Shown one piece after another: positions 1 to 8,002 of a stretch of 64,000 nucleotides of DNA; positions within the stretch are counted from its first letter, which is position 1, and every line of letters begins with the position of its first letter. This DNA comes from Mucilaginibacter sp. OK283. Lineage in GTDB: Bacteria; Bacteroidota; Bacteroidia; Sphingobacteriales; Sphingobacteriaceae. The position numbers were made by a program, and so were the translations under genes. The DNA lies in NCBI RefSeq assembly GCF_900110415.1, contig NZ_FODR01000001.1, positions 620,001-684,000 of the forward strand, in the 5' to 3' direction. The notes beneath the pieces were generated by a model that saw only the letters and a program-made list of their open reading frames with translations, did not search any database and had not been told where the DNA came from.

Positions 1-53
1 TAAATAGCAAGGGGGAGTGGTATGAATTGAACTTGGATAACCCGATTAAAACA

Positions 54-84
54 AAAAGCCGGATGTTATCACAATCCGGCTTTT
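54..84 (-). terminator. Rho-independent terminator
   Basis: The sequence shows an 11-bp perfect stem (AAAAGCCGGAT pairing with ATCCGGCTTTT) with a 9-nt loop, followed on the minus strand by a T-rich run. It lies just past the stop of the DUF4397 lipoprotein gene and fits as its terminator. Positions 1-53 show no gene I can support. Confidence 0.8.
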
Positions 85-103
85 ACTCAGGTAATTGAAT
101 GGG

Positions 104-790
104 TTAATTGTGCAGCACCTTATTTATACTAAGGCTGCCATCGCTTGCATCGCTGAAGTACAGGGAATATATTTTACCCGCCTGCAGGTCGGCAATATTA
201 AAATTGCCGATATTTTTCCTGGAGGCCGTGCCATATAGCTGAACCGTTAGCGTTCCTGGATCAACATATTTGTAACCGCTTGCAATATTCCTGCTTATAT
301 TGGTTACAAGGTCGTCGCCTGATGCGTCTTTGATATTGATATCCGACGGCGCGTTATCGCTTAAATGAACAAACTTGATTTTTACCTTTCCATTATTAGG
401 CGTAGCCAGGTCATCTTCAAAAGATTTAACCCGGGCCGATGACCCCTTGCCTGCCATGTACACCGTAAAGCTTACACCATTTGTAGTATAAAGCTCGCCG
501 GATGCATAAACATTGCTTGATCCTTCATCTTTAAATTCCATAACCAGTCTTTTGCCCGAAGCGGTAGTAATGTAAGGGGAGGCATCGGTATATTTAAGTC
601 CGCCGCTTACCAGTACCGAATTAGCAATTGTAAAACTCTGAGGCCCCGAAGTTGATGCCGCGTTAACTACTTTTATATTGAATTGCCCCGAAGGATCGAT
701 AGTGTTTTTTTCGCAGGATGAAAAAGATACGGCTGCGGTGAGCATTGCTATACCCGTTAATAGTTTTCTATAAATTGCTGATGTTTTCAT
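104..790 (-). CDS. DUF4397 domain lipoprotein
   Basis: A predicted lipoprotein of about 228 residues. An N-terminal hydrophobic segment ends in a lipobox (SFSSC, Cys26 counted from the chosen start), so the protein should be anchored on the periplasmic or outer-membrane side. The rest is rich in beta-strand and carries the pattern of DUF4397 (FVHLSDNAPSDINI, then a GYKYVDPGTLTVQL stretch), a domain common in Bacteroidota surface lipoproteins and without a known biochemical role. A Met 13 codons upstream (829) is possible, but the Met at 790 directly precedes a typical signal peptide (MKTSAIYRKLL). The gene is monocistronic, with its own terminator downstream. Confidence 0.75.
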   Translation of the reverse strand: MKTSAIYRKLLTGIAMLTAAVSFSSCEKNTIDPSGQFNIKVVNAASTSGPQSFTIANSVLVSGGLKYTDASPYITTASGKRLVMEFKDEGSSNVYASGELYTTNGVSFTVYMAGKGSSARVKSFEDDLATPNNGKVKIKFVHLSDNAPSDINIKDASGDDLVTNISRNIASGYKYVDPGTLTVQLYGTASRKNIGNFNIADLQAGKIYSLYFSDASDGSLSINKVLHN

Positions 791-872
791 GTTGTTTTTA
801 TTGAGGTTAATTTTAAATGCGTTTTTCATATAGGATGATAGTTTCGTTTTATTGAGGCTTCCCTGGGCGGGT

Positions 873-1316
873 TTACATATATTTTACCCTGATGTCGATT
901 TTAGCAGGGGATTTCAAATCGACCTTAAAATCATCGAATGCCGGCTTTTTGAGTTTTTCCATAAAAAAGTTGGAAAAACCGAAACCTTCTTTGGGCATTC
1001 GTATGAAATTTTTGTCAATTTTTCCGTTTTCATTTTCGTCGTCGATAAGGGTTATGCCATACGTGCCCGGCTCCAGTTTAACCATCACTGTCAGTGTACC
1101 GTTGTTAATTGCTTTCTTATCAAATGTGACCTTTTTGTAAGGCTGCTCCTTGTTGTAGCTTTCATCATCTTTAAAAACATTAAGAATGATTTTGCCCCCG
1201 GCAGATCTGATCCCGGTAATTTTAACCTGTGTTTCCGGGGCCTGTATATAAGAAGCAAGGGAGATAAACAGCAGGCCAATAAGCATGTTGATACCGAATA
1301 CGGTTGTTTTTTTCAT
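873..1316 (-). CDS. DUF2141 domain protein, secreted
   Basis: About 147 residues with an N-terminal signal sequence (MKKTTVFGINMLIGLLFISL) and a DUF2141-type beta-sandwich: GGKIILNVFKDDESY near residue 40 and the diagnostic YGITLIDDENENGKID near residue 90. DUF2141 proteins are small exported Bacteroidota proteins of unknown role. The acidic DENENGKID run resembles a calcium-binding loop, but that is only a resemblance. The start at 1316 is chosen over 1340 because the signal peptide begins there. It is oriented like the preceding lipoprotein gene, 83 bases away; shared transcription is possible but not shown. Confidence 0.75.
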   Translation of the reverse strand: MKKTTVFGINMLIGLLFISLASYIQAPETQVKITGIRSAGGKIILNVFKDDESYNKEQPYKKVTFDKKAINNGTLTVMVKLEPGTYGITLIDDENENGKIDKNFIRMPKEGFGFSNFFMEKLKKPAFDDFKVDLKSPAKIDIRVKYM

Positions 1317-1705
1317 AGTTGTAAAATTTAATTTTAACATTAATTGGAAGCGAAGGTACCGGCCGCATTAATCGGGTGTTATCAAAAACATAGTGAAACG
1401 GGCATAATTGCGCCCGAAGGTTGTGTGTGTTAGTTTGAATAAAATGCCATTTTATTAAGTCGGCAGTATCATAGGTGGTAAACAGGAATGCAAATTGAAT
1501 ATGAGGGCCGCATTTAAGCAGGCCTTGTAATGTTGCCGGTTTTTGAAGCAGAAGGATAAGGCGGTTTAAATTAATACCGGCCGGCTGCTGCTAATAACGT
1601 GTCCTTTGCCTTTTCGGCGCGGTTTTCAGGCGGTTAAGCCCCACTTTTGCCCGCTTGGGTTTAACATGCTTACTTACATCCAATCTATTAGGTACATTTG
1701 CTTAT
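1317..1705. other. Divergent intergenic region
   Basis: About 390 bases between two divergent genes with no credible ORF. It holds a short inverted repeat (CGGGC/GCCCG around 1401-1418) and a TACATTTG match to the Bacteroidota -7 element at 1693-1700. That match is too close to the chosen kinase start to be a normal promoter, so it may be chance or belong to a leaderless transcript. Confidence 0.4.
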
Positions 1706-2743
1706 ATGCATGAAAAATTACCCGTAAAACGTTTAAATCGCTTAAGCTGGTTACTATCGGTAATTATCGGCGTTATCTTTTACCTCATCATTTCCCGCAG
1801 TGGTTCTGCAGAGCCTGTATTGCCTTATACGCTATTGACCATGTCGGGTATTTTGTTGGTTGGTTATGCCGATGTTGGCCTTATGGTCATTCTGTTGGTA
1901 CGTTATCCGTTACGGTCAAAAAAATTTACTTTGTACCGCCGCTTGCTAACCTACCCGGTAAGCGTATTTATTTACCTGGCATTATGGCCCGTTTTTGCTT
2001 ATGTGGCCCATAAAAAATGGTCGTTTTGGGATGTTGGTTTGTTTTTTGCCTTTGTTGGGTCGGGTATTGTGATTAATACAATGATTATGCTTTTACACGA
2101 TTCGGTGTTGCTATATGAGCATAAACTATATAGCGAACTGGAACTTTCAAGGCTAAAGGCGGCCAATGCCGAGGCTACCAACCTGCTGTTAAAACAGCAG
2201 ATACAGCCTCATTTTCTGTTCAACGCGTTAAATACCCTTAAGGCCTTGTATCATAAAGATGTGCAAACTGCCGATACCTATATTGTGCATATGGCTAATT
2301 TTTTAAGGGCGTCCATATTTCATCATACATCAAACGTATCCAAACTGGAAGATGAAGTGAGCCTGTTATTTGATTACCTGGAAATGCAGCGGATAAGGTT
2401 TGGAACCGCGCTAAATTGTACCATTACGCTGCCCGAAGAAACTTTAAAAGGGTACTACCTGCCATCGTTTTCGTTACAACCACTGTTGGAGAATGCTATT
2501 AAACACAATAATTTTACCCGGGAAGATCCGCTTTGCGTAACTATTAGTCAGCAGGATGACTGGTTGGTTATCAGCAATAACCGGCAAGTGAAAAACATTA
2601 AAGTTGCATCAACCAATTATGGCCTGGCCAACCTGGCCGAAAGATACCACATATGGTCGGGAGATGATATTATTATTAAAGAAGAACCGAACTCGTTTTC
2701 GGTAACTATAAAATTGTTAAAGAATGAACATCGTAATCATTGA
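1706..2743 (+). CDS. LytS/YehU-type sensor histidine kinase
   Basis: A membrane histidine kinase of about 345 residues. The first ~140 residues form about four hydrophobic helices with no extracytoplasmic domain of note. A short linker helix follows, then the His_kinase (PF06580) phosphoacceptor motif QIQPHFLFNALNTL with His169, and a compact ATPase domain with the N-box LLENAIKHN. This is the LytS class that pairs with LytTR regulators. The response regulator gene starts 20 bases before this gene ends, so the two are translationally coupled. The signal sensed cannot be read from sequence. The start at 1706 (MHEKLPVKR) is preferred to 1655 because the upstream residues are poorly hydrophobic; this is uncertain. 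Confidence 0.85.
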   Translation: MHEKLPVKRLNRLSWLLSVIIGVIFYLIISRSGSAEPVLPYTLLTMSGILLVGYADVGLMVILLVRYPLRSKKFTLYRRLLTYPVSVFIYLALWPVFAYVAHKKWSFWDVGLFFAFVGSGIVINTMIMLLHDSVLLYEHKLYSELELSRLKAANAEATNLLLKQQIQPHFLFNALNTLKALYHKDVQTADTYIVHMANFLRASIFHHTSNVSKLEDEVSLLFDYLEMQRIRFGTALNCTITLPEETLKGYYLPSFSLQPLLENAIKHNNFTREDPLCVTISQQDDWLVISNNRQVKNIKVASTNYGLANLAERYHIWSGDDIIIKEEPNSFSVTIKLLKNEHRNH

Positions 2744-3488
2744 AGATGAAGGCCTGGTTGCCGACGACCTGGAGCTGAACATCAGGAAACTGATGGATGA
2801 ACCCGTGAATATTGTACAAATAAAGTCGGTTAAAGAGGGCCTGGCATATTTCAAGACCGCCGATGCACCGGACTTGATTTTTAGCGACATTCAATTGGGC
2901 GACGGGCTTAGTTTTGAAATTTTTGTTGCCGGGCTTCTGTCAGTACCGGTTATTTTTTGTACCGCCTATGACGCGTATGCCTTAGATGCTTTCAAAGCCA
3001 ATGGAATAGATTATATTCTAAAACCTTTTACCAGCAAAACGCTGAACGACGCCCTTCAAAAGTACGGGCGGTTAAAACAATTGTTTTCTACAGATCAAAC
3101 GCCACAATACGAGGCCCTGATTCAGATGCTGGCCGGCAAGGATACACAAAAGGCAGCCTCGGTATTGGTTTATCATCAAGACAAGATAATTCCGGTTAAT
3201 TTGGATGATATAGCCATGTTTTACCTGGCCAATGAAATTACCCACTTACTTACATTCTCAGGGAAAACGTTTTATCCAAATAAAAACCTCGACGAACTGG
3301 AACGAATTTCGGGGAATTACTTTTTTAGGGCAAACAGGCAATACCTGGTTTGCCGAAAAGCAATTACAGATGTATCTAATTTTTTTTCGCGAAAGCTTTC
3401 TATAAACCTTAATGTGCCTTTTGGCGAAAAGGTAATTGTAAGCAAAGGTAAAGCCCCTCAGTTTCTTAGCTGGCTTGCAAAAGGCTGA
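2724..3488 (+). CDS. LytTR-family response regulator
   Basis: 254 residues. The receiver domain (1-120) has the acidic pocket IIEDE, the phosphoacceptor Asp55 in IFSDIQLGDG, the switch Thr80 in FCTAYD and the conserved Lys100 in YILKPF. The C-terminal half (about 150-254) is a LytTR DNA-binding domain, recognisable from the pattern around VNLDDIAMFYLANEITHLLT and GNYFFRANRQYLV. It should receive phosphate from the overlapping LytS-type kinase and act as a transcription factor. LytTR regulators usually bind paired short direct repeats; I did not find a convincing pair near this gene, so targets are unknown. Confidence 0.88.
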   Translation: MNIVIIEDEGLVADDLELNIRKLMDEPVNIVQIKSVKEGLAYFKTADAPDLIFSDIQLGDGLSFEIFVAGLLSVPVIFCTAYDAYALDAFKANGIDYILKPFTSKTLNDALQKYGRLKQLFSTDQTPQYEALIQMLAGKDTQKAASVLVYHQDKIIPVNLDDIAMFYLANEITHLLTFSGKTFYPNKNLDELERISGNYFFRANRQYLVCRKAITDVSNFFSRKLSINLNVPFGEKVIVSKGKAPQFLSWLAKG

Positions 3489-3821
3489 TGGTTATAAACG
3501 CCTTGCTATGGTTCCCCAATCGTTAATATTGATCAGTGCCGGATTATCCCGGTAAACTTAACCCGCATTTTTTATCTTTCTTATTCCGCTTCCGGCGTCA
3601 CTTTGTCCGCTTCGGGTATCTTTTGTTATTAAAACAGCCAGATATCATGCAATTTTGATACAGTGAACTTGCGGTTGGCAGCAGCTTACCCACATACAAG
3701 GAATTTAATATGCAAGCCAGCCCGTTTTATGTTTTTAATAATGGGCGAAGCTGTTATTTGAGCCGCGTGTTTACCCCGGCCGTTTTTTGGGCGGTTTTTT
3801 TTGCAAAAACCACAATCAGCT
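3489..3821. other. Intergenic region, AT-rich
   Basis: About 330 bases without a supportable ORF, between the response regulator and a small gene. There are pyrimidine-rich stretches and a GGGCGG followed by eight T at 3790-3803, but no stem stable enough to call a terminator. Confidence 0.3.
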
Positions 3822-4031
3822 ATGTTTGAAATTTTTAAAACCAATGTAAAAAAAACGGCGCATGCGACCGCCTTGATTGTAGTGCTGCGGCACTATTTAC
3901 CTTTTGCCGAAATAAGCTTCGACCTGGATGATTGTGATAGCGTGCTGAGAATTAAGGGCGGCAAATTTTGCCCGTTAACGATTATTCAAATACTTGCCGA
4001 CCTGGGTTTTGAGTGCCATATATTAGCGTAA
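3822..4031 (+). CDS. Small HMA-like alpha/beta protein, unknown function
   Basis: A 69-residue protein beginning MFEIFKTNVKKTAHATALI. The order helix-strand-strand-helix-strand, with a central SFDLDDCDSVLRIKGG and a final GFECHIL, resembles a ferredoxin-like fold of the heavy-metal-associated type. The metal motif CxxC is absent; the two cysteines (in DDCD and FEC) are far apart. Small proteins of this kind are frequent in Bacteroidota, where I know of no assigned role. The Met at 3822 is preferred over 3801 because the extra seven residues are not hydrophobic or conserved-looking. No neighbour clearly belongs with it. Confidence 0.5.
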   Translation: MFEIFKTNVKKTAHATALIVVLRHYLPFAEISFDLDDCDSVLRIKGGKFCPLTIIQILADLGFECHILA

Positions 4032-4409
4032 CAAAAATGTTTTCGGGGCAGTTCAATATATCAATTCTTAAAAGCCTTATGGAGCAAAAAAAGCCCCGCT
4101 TTACGCAGGGGCTTCACACATATTAACTATTTATAACTGAAAAAACTCAAGTTTAAATAAGCGCCTGCACGTATCAGCCCCTAACGGGTAAATGGAATAA
4201 AGAGATATAATTTGGGTATGTTACATCAAATTTATTGTTCTTAAATTATCATTCAATTCAGGAGTTTTCCACAATGTGTTTACAAGTACCCTTTTTTATG
4301 CTTTTTGTGTAATAATTTTAAAACAACATGCTTAAGCAACTGGTTTTTCTGTAAATTGTGTTGCTTATATAAAACTATACACCTTGTTATCTAAGCATTT
4401 ATGCCCGCT
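4032..4409. other. Intergenic region with a minus-strand hairpin
   Basis: About 380 AT-rich bases. It holds the hairpin listed at 4091-4114 and no ORF I would support. The stretch 4200-4400 is likely promoter sequence for the thioredoxin-like gene, but I see no clean TTTG/TAnnTTTG pair. Confidence 0.35.
4091..4114 (-). terminator. Terminator-like hairpin facing the minus strand
   Basis: AAGCCCC pairs with GGGGCTT, with an extra GC/GC step inside. On the minus strand it is followed by seven T (A run at 4086-4092). No minus-strand gene lies upstream of it, so it may end an unannotated RNA or act weakly on the plus-strand small gene. Confidence 0.5.
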
Positions 4410-4904
4410 ATGAAAAAAATGTTTTTAATTGCCCTTGTGTTTACATTTGGTTTAGGTGCCAAGGCACAGGAGAAACCCCATATATACAACCCAAACGCCG
4501 ATGCAGGGGCCGAAATTACTGCCGCAGTTAAACAGGCGGCTAAGCAGCACAAAAATGTACTGCTGCAAATTGGGGGCAATTGGTGTAGTTGGTGCATAAA
4601 ATTTAATAACCAGGTAACAGCCGATAGTGCCCTTAATACCTATATGAACCAAAGCTACGTTGTTTTGCACGTGAACTACAGCCAGGAAAACACCAACGAT
4701 GCCGTAATGACAAACCTGGGATACCCCCAGCGCTTTGGTTTCCCGGTATTTATAGTATTGGATGATAAAGGCAACCGCCTGCATACCCAAAACTCCGAGT
4801 ACCTGGAGGAGGGTAAAGGTTATAGTAAAGACAAAATATTGGGATTTTTTAAAGCCTGGTCGCCCGGGGCGCTTGATCCTAAAAATTACAATAAAATCAA
4901 ATAA
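4410..4904 (+). CDS. Secreted thioredoxin-family protein
   Basis: About 164 residues. A signal peptide (MKKMFLIALVFTFGLGAKA) is followed by a thioredoxin fold with the redox motif GGNWCSWC (Cys59, Cys62) and a downstream cis-proline segment FGFPVFIVLDDKGN. CSWC differs from the classical CGPC and is like the CxWC motif of the DUF255/thioredoxin_7 group. The expected role is periplasmic disulfide exchange, possibly protecting or reducing exported proteins; the partner is unknown. A start at 4401 would add three residues; 4410 gives the cleaner signal peptide. It stands alone, with a weak inverted repeat (ATGATAAG/CTTATCAT, 4914-4946) after the stop. Confidence 0.8.
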   Translation: MKKMFLIALVFTFGLGAKAQEKPHIYNPNADAGAEITAAVKQAAKQHKNVLLQIGGNWCSWCIKFNNQVTADSALNTYMNQSYVVLHVNYSQENTNDAVMTNLGYPQRFGFPVFIVLDDKGNRLHTQNSEYLEEGKGYSKDKILGFFKAWSPGALDPKNYNKIK

Positions 4905-5089
4905 AATATTTTAATGATAAGTAACTGATCATTAATTGCTTATCATAATGTAATATTTAGCAATAGCAGAACCGACGTTATGTTGTTGTAATAAATCCGA
5001 TACAAAAGAAATTTTTTTTTCTAAAGGTTAAGAATTTTCTCGATTGTTAATTAACTTAGTTTATTGTTTCACCCTTAAAAATCAAACTT

Positions 5090-5281
5090 ATGGCAAAGCA
5101 CACCACTCTAAAACGAGGTCAATTACTTAAGTACATTGGTAAAAGGTGGAAAAACCTGAACATTAGCAGCCCCATCATGAAATTTTTAGGTTATGATGGT
5201 AATGGCTTTGCCGATGTATGGGTTGAATACCAGGGTCGCCTTATGCTGCTGGCCATTGGGGAGGTTGAGCTGGCAATTTAG
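5090..5281 (+). CDS. Small conserved-looking protein, unknown
   Basis: 63 residues, basic at the N terminus (MAKHTTLKRGQLLKYIGKRW), then a hydrophobic beta-rich second half (ADVWVEYQGRLMLLAIGEVE). No signal peptide or membrane span is obvious. I do not recognise the family. The short SH3-like run of strands could suit a nucleic-acid or small-ligand binding protein, but that is a guess. It has its own upstream AT-rich region and a bidirectional terminator just after the stop, which supports it being a real transcribed gene. Confidence 0.5.
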   Translation: MAKHTTLKRGQLLKYIGKRWKNLNISSPIMKFLGYDGNGFADVWVEYQGRLMLLAIGEVELAI

Positions 5282-5310
5282 CCAGCTACATCTGTTTCAC
5301 AAACAAGCTC

Positions 5311-5346
5311 AAAAAGCCCTGGTCGGTACGCCGGTCAGGGCTTTTT
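5311..5346. terminator. Bidirectional terminator
   Basis: AAAAAGCCCTG pairs with CAGGGCTTTTT around a 13-nt loop. It separates two convergent genes and its right arm overlaps the last codons and stop of the TonB-domain gene. Confidence 0.85.
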
Positions 5347-6009
5347 GCTGCAATATTTTTGGATAAAGCTATCCGCCTTATCGCTGCCTATGTTACGGAT
5401 AAAATTCCAATCGGTACAGGCGCTTTCCAGATCGTTTTGCTTTAACTTCTCATTGGCCTTGCTAAGTATATCGTCTATCAACTCGTCATCAAAGCCCAGT
5501 TGCTTTTTAAGGGCTATGATGGTAGCCTCTTTTGATAGATCGGCCTTGCCCTGGTATTTGTTGATGTAGTAATTGGTAACAGCATTTTCAAGTTCCTGCC
5601 GGTTTTTATAATCGGTAATTGCGGCCTGCATGTCTTTTATGGTTGATTGCCCGCAAAGTGTTTGATCAGGATCAAACCTGATGGGCTGCACCAGGTTGGT
5701 TGTGGGGTTATAGCCCGCAGGCAGCGTCCATAGGCCGGAAGTAAGTTTAATAACCCGCAGGGCTTCGTCATCCAGGTCAATACCAGGGCCTTGCTGTACT
5801 TTGGCATCGGTTACCCGGCCTTGTTTATCCAGCCTGAAAGACACGTTTACCGTACCCGAAATACAATTACGGCTCGAATATTCCGGATAAACTATTTTCG
5901 ATTTCAAAAAATCGTTCAATCCCCGTTGCCCGCCTTTAAAAGCAGGCTGGGCGCCGGCGGTAAATACTGCTGCCATTGCTGTTACACTGATGAGCAAGTG
6001 CTTTATCAT
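5335..6009 (-). CDS. TonB C-terminal-domain protein
   Basis: 224 residues: a signal peptide (MIKHLLISVTAMAAVFTAGA), a TonB_C-like domain over about residues 25-115 (GTVNVSFRLDKQGRVTDAKV followed by DDEALRVIKLT), and a helical C-terminal region (120-224) without a recognised domain. There is no N-terminal anchor and proline-rich spacer as in true TonB, so it is probably a periplasmic TonB_C-only protein rather than an energy transducer coupled to ExbBD. The C-terminal half contains two cysteines (SACTD, QKYCS) that could form a disulfide. It is convergent with the small gene at 5090 and shares its terminator. Confidence 0.75.
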   Translation of the reverse strand: MIKHLLISVTAMAAVFTAGAQPAFKGGQRGLNDFLKSKIVYPEYSSRNCISGTVNVSFRLDKQGRVTDAKVQQGPGIDLDDEALRVIKLTSGLWTLPAGYNPTTNLVQPIRFDPDQTLCGQSTIKDMQAAITDYKNRQELENAVTNYYINKYQGKADLSKEATIIALKKQLGFDDELIDDILSKANEKLKQNDLESACTDWNFIRNIGSDKADSFIQKYCSKKP

Positions 6010-6108
6010 AATATAAATATCGACAATAAAACGGGAATAATGTTTGGGGCGATAAAGAATGTTAGGTGATATGCAAGTAAACTTACTTGAAGAAACCTAA
6101 ACCATACT

Positions 6109-6380
6109 GAGTTGTAAAACCTGCAGGTTTCTTAGTATGACATTCAAATAAAATTCTGTCATCCTGAGGAACGAAGGATCTATCAGCTTGGTATGGTCGA
6201 CGGAAAAGTTCGCGAATAGATACTTAGTTCCTACCCATGAGATGTTGTACTTTCGAGGTGCGTAGGCCTGTCGAAGGGGCGCGTGGAGAGGCCTTTGCCC
6301 GCTATGTTTCGACGGGGCTCAGCATGACAGCCCATTTTATGATGTCATTTCCCCTTCAGAACCTGCTGGTTTTACAACTC
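6109..6380. repeat. MITE-like dispersed repeat, copy A1
   Basis: A 272-bp element with about 22-bp imperfect terminal inverted repeats: GAGTTGTAAAACCTGCAGG at 6109 and CCTGCTGGTTTTACAACTC ending at 6380. The inside contains TCATCCTGAGGAACGAAGG (from 6159), a module repeated at 36757, and a second motif (TTCGACGGGGCTCAGCATG, near 6308). The right end, including ATTTCCCCTTCAGAA, recurs at 36860. It carries no ORF, so it is non-autonomous. It fills the gap between the TonB-domain gene and the M23 gene. Confidence 0.8.
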
Positions 6381-6406
6381 GGGTTGACTTTTTATTAAAA
6401 ATAGCG

Positions 6407-7093
6407 TTAAAACCCCAACACCAATCCGGGATGAGGCACATTGGCCCTGTACTTTTCCATCTCGGAATATTTACATACCCCGGGATAGTCGCCAAACTTA
6501 CCTTCGATATCAAACATGAGCTGAAAATGCAGGTGTGGCGGCCATTGGCCGTTTTCAGTATTGTCGCCAAGTGTGCCTGTTTGCTGATCTTTTTTAACAG
6601 CCATACCAATAGTTAACCCCTCCAAACTTTTACGGCTCAGGTGACCATAAAGGCTATACAGTATTAAACCATCAAGGTTATGTTGCAGGATGATGCATGG
6701 CCCATAATCGCCCAGGTTGTTGTTATCCTGGAAACTATGTACTTTGCCATTGAGCGGTGTATAAATGGGCGTACCTGCCGGCCCCCAGATATCAACACCC
6801 AAATGCAGGCGCCGCGGTTCATCTTCCGTATCAAAATGAGCGCTTACCGCATAAATAGTGCGGTGCTCCATGTAGCCGCCAATGCCGTAGCGGCAGTTAT
6901 TGGCTTTTAGTTTATCGCTTACCCAATTGGTAAACCGTTGGGTATCGGCAATAATTTCCGTATTCAATTCGGCATTGGCGGAGGTAAAATCCAACGGAAA
7001 AAGCCGGTCGATGCCGGCATCGTAATCAACCACTTTGCCAACGGCACCGGGGTTGTTTTGTAAATAGGTTTTCAGCTGTTGGTGCCGGTCCAT
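6407..7093 (-). CDS. M23 family metallopeptidase
   Basis: 228 residues. The zinc-site signature of LAS/M23 peptidases is complete: HLGVD (His97, Asp101), a downstream YGH (His151) and HLHFQ (His187, His189). Family members cut peptidoglycan cross-bridges or bacterial peptides. There is no signal peptide or membrane anchor, and the first ~75 residues are not a known domain. That is unusual for a wall hydrolase, so a cytoplasmic or different substrate is possible. The gene starts 9 bases after rbfA ends, on the same strand, so the two are probably cotranscribed. Confidence 0.85.
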   Translation of the reverse strand: MDRHQQLKTYLQNNPGAVGKVVDYDAGIDRLFPLDFTSANAELNTEIIADTQRFTNWVSDKLKANNCRYGIGGYMEHRTIYAVSAHFDTEDEPRRLHLGVDIWGPAGTPIYTPLNGKVHSFQDNNNLGDYGPCIILQHNLDGLILYSLYGHLSRKSLEGLTIGMAVKKDQQTGTLGDNTENGQWPPHLHFQLMFDIEGKFGDYPGVCKYSEMEKYRANVPHPGLVLGF

Positions 7094-7102
7094 CTATATC
7101 AG

Positions 7103-7474
7103 CTATTCGGTATCGGGCTGGCGCTCTTCCTTGCTTATTTTGTCGAAAATTTTGTCCATACGTTCCACATATTCGCTGGTATCATCCACAAAAAACTCCA
7201 GCTGGGGGATAATCCTTACCTGGTCTTTAATACGGGCGCCCAGTTTGTAACGAATTTCGGAGGCGTGCAGCTTAATGGTTTGCAGGGCCAGCTGCAAATT
7301 GGTATTGCCAAAAAAGCTTAAAAATATACGCGCTATGGCTAAATCGGGGGTAACACGTACTTTGGTTATGGTTACCAGGGTATTAGGCAAATAGTTCATG
7401 CCTTCGCGCTGAAAAATGGCGGCCAGGTCTTCCTGTATCACCCCTGCAAATTTTTGCTGACGTTTTGATTCCAT
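7103..7474 (-). CDS. rbfA: Ribosome-binding factor A
   Basis: 123 residues with the KH-like RbfA fold: start MESKRQQKFAGVIQEDLAAI, central TITKVRVTPDLAIARIFLS, and LELRYKLG-type helix (LHASEIRYKLGARIK), then LEFFVDDTSEYVERMDKI. RbfA binds the 30S subunit near the 5' end of 16S rRNA and helps its late maturation and cold adaptation. The length matches the family. It precedes the M23 gene with a 9-base gap. Confidence 0.93.
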   Translation of the reverse strand: MESKRQQKFAGVIQEDLAAIFQREGMNYLPNTLVTITKVRVTPDLAIARIFLSFFGNTNLQLALQTIKLHASEIRYKLGARIKDQVRIIPQLEFFVDDTSEYVERMDKIFDKISKEERQPDTE

Positions 7475-7539
7475 AATGATAAGTTAACGCCAATTGAGGC
7501 AGATGTTTGTTTATTTGGTTCCCTTTAGGAAGTAGGAAG

Positions 7540-7612
7540 CCTTCAGTTGGAAGTTTTAAGTTAAAAGTAGAGGAAAATTCAACTTTTCGACTTTTAACTT
7601 AAGACTTTGGAC
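7540..7612. repeat. Small palindromic repeat between rbfA and lipoprotein gene
   Basis: AAGTTTTAAGTTAAAAGT (7551-7568) is the near-perfect reverse complement of ACTTTTAACTTAAGACTT (7590-7607). A relative lies near 25680-25735 (GACTTAGAACTTAAGACTTT). It has no coding content and could also act as a transcript-end hairpin. Confidence 0.6.
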
Positions 7613-7618
7613 TTAAAG

Positions 7619-7993
7619 CTAATTACACATATCCTGCGGGATCTCTTTTGTTATTTTTACTACTTTTTTTACTACAAGGGTGCTGTCATATTCTGAGCCC
7701 ATGCCTTCTTTACCCGATTTTAATTTTACACCCTCTACCTCAACATATACAGGCTCATAAGGTTTTTCGAAATTCATTTGAGAATATTGCAATTCAAGAT
7801 GTGCCGAACTATCGGTAACCCAAAACTCCTGCCCGCTATCGCAATCCTTAAATGATTTTATCTCGGGGCCAAAACTGTATAAACCTTTATAAACAACAGG
7901 TTTATCTGCCTTATCCGGTTTCCTGTTACACGAGGACGCCACTATAAAAAAAATAAATAAAAGGGCCAAATACCTAAAATAGCTTATCCTCAT
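7619..7993 (-). CDS. Small lipoprotein, NlpE-like C-terminal domain possible
   Basis: 124 residues. A hydrophobic N terminus ends in a lipobox (IVASSC, Cys22), so an envelope lipoprotein is likely. A beta-rich domain follows, with WVTDSSAHLELQ and YEPVYVEVEGVKL. The last motif resembles the OB-fold part of NlpE-type copper-stress lipoproteins, but the NlpE N-terminal domain with its CxxC is missing; two cysteines flank the domain (FKDCDSG, DMCN). It starts 9 bases after the end of the permease gene on the same strand, so an operon is likely. The function is unknown. Confidence 0.6.
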   Translation of the reverse strand: MRISYFRYLALLFIFFIVASSCNRKPDKADKPVVYKGLYSFGPEIKSFKDCDSGQEFWVTDSSAHLELQYSQMNFEKPYEPVYVEVEGVKLKSGKEGMGSEYDSTLVVKKVVKITKEIPQDMCN

Positions 7994-8002
7994 ATAACAA
8001 AT

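Noticed and set aside
1693..1700. TACATTTG as the promoter of the sensor kinase gene
   Set aside because: It is only a few bases before the likely start codon and lacks a TTTG at the right distance.
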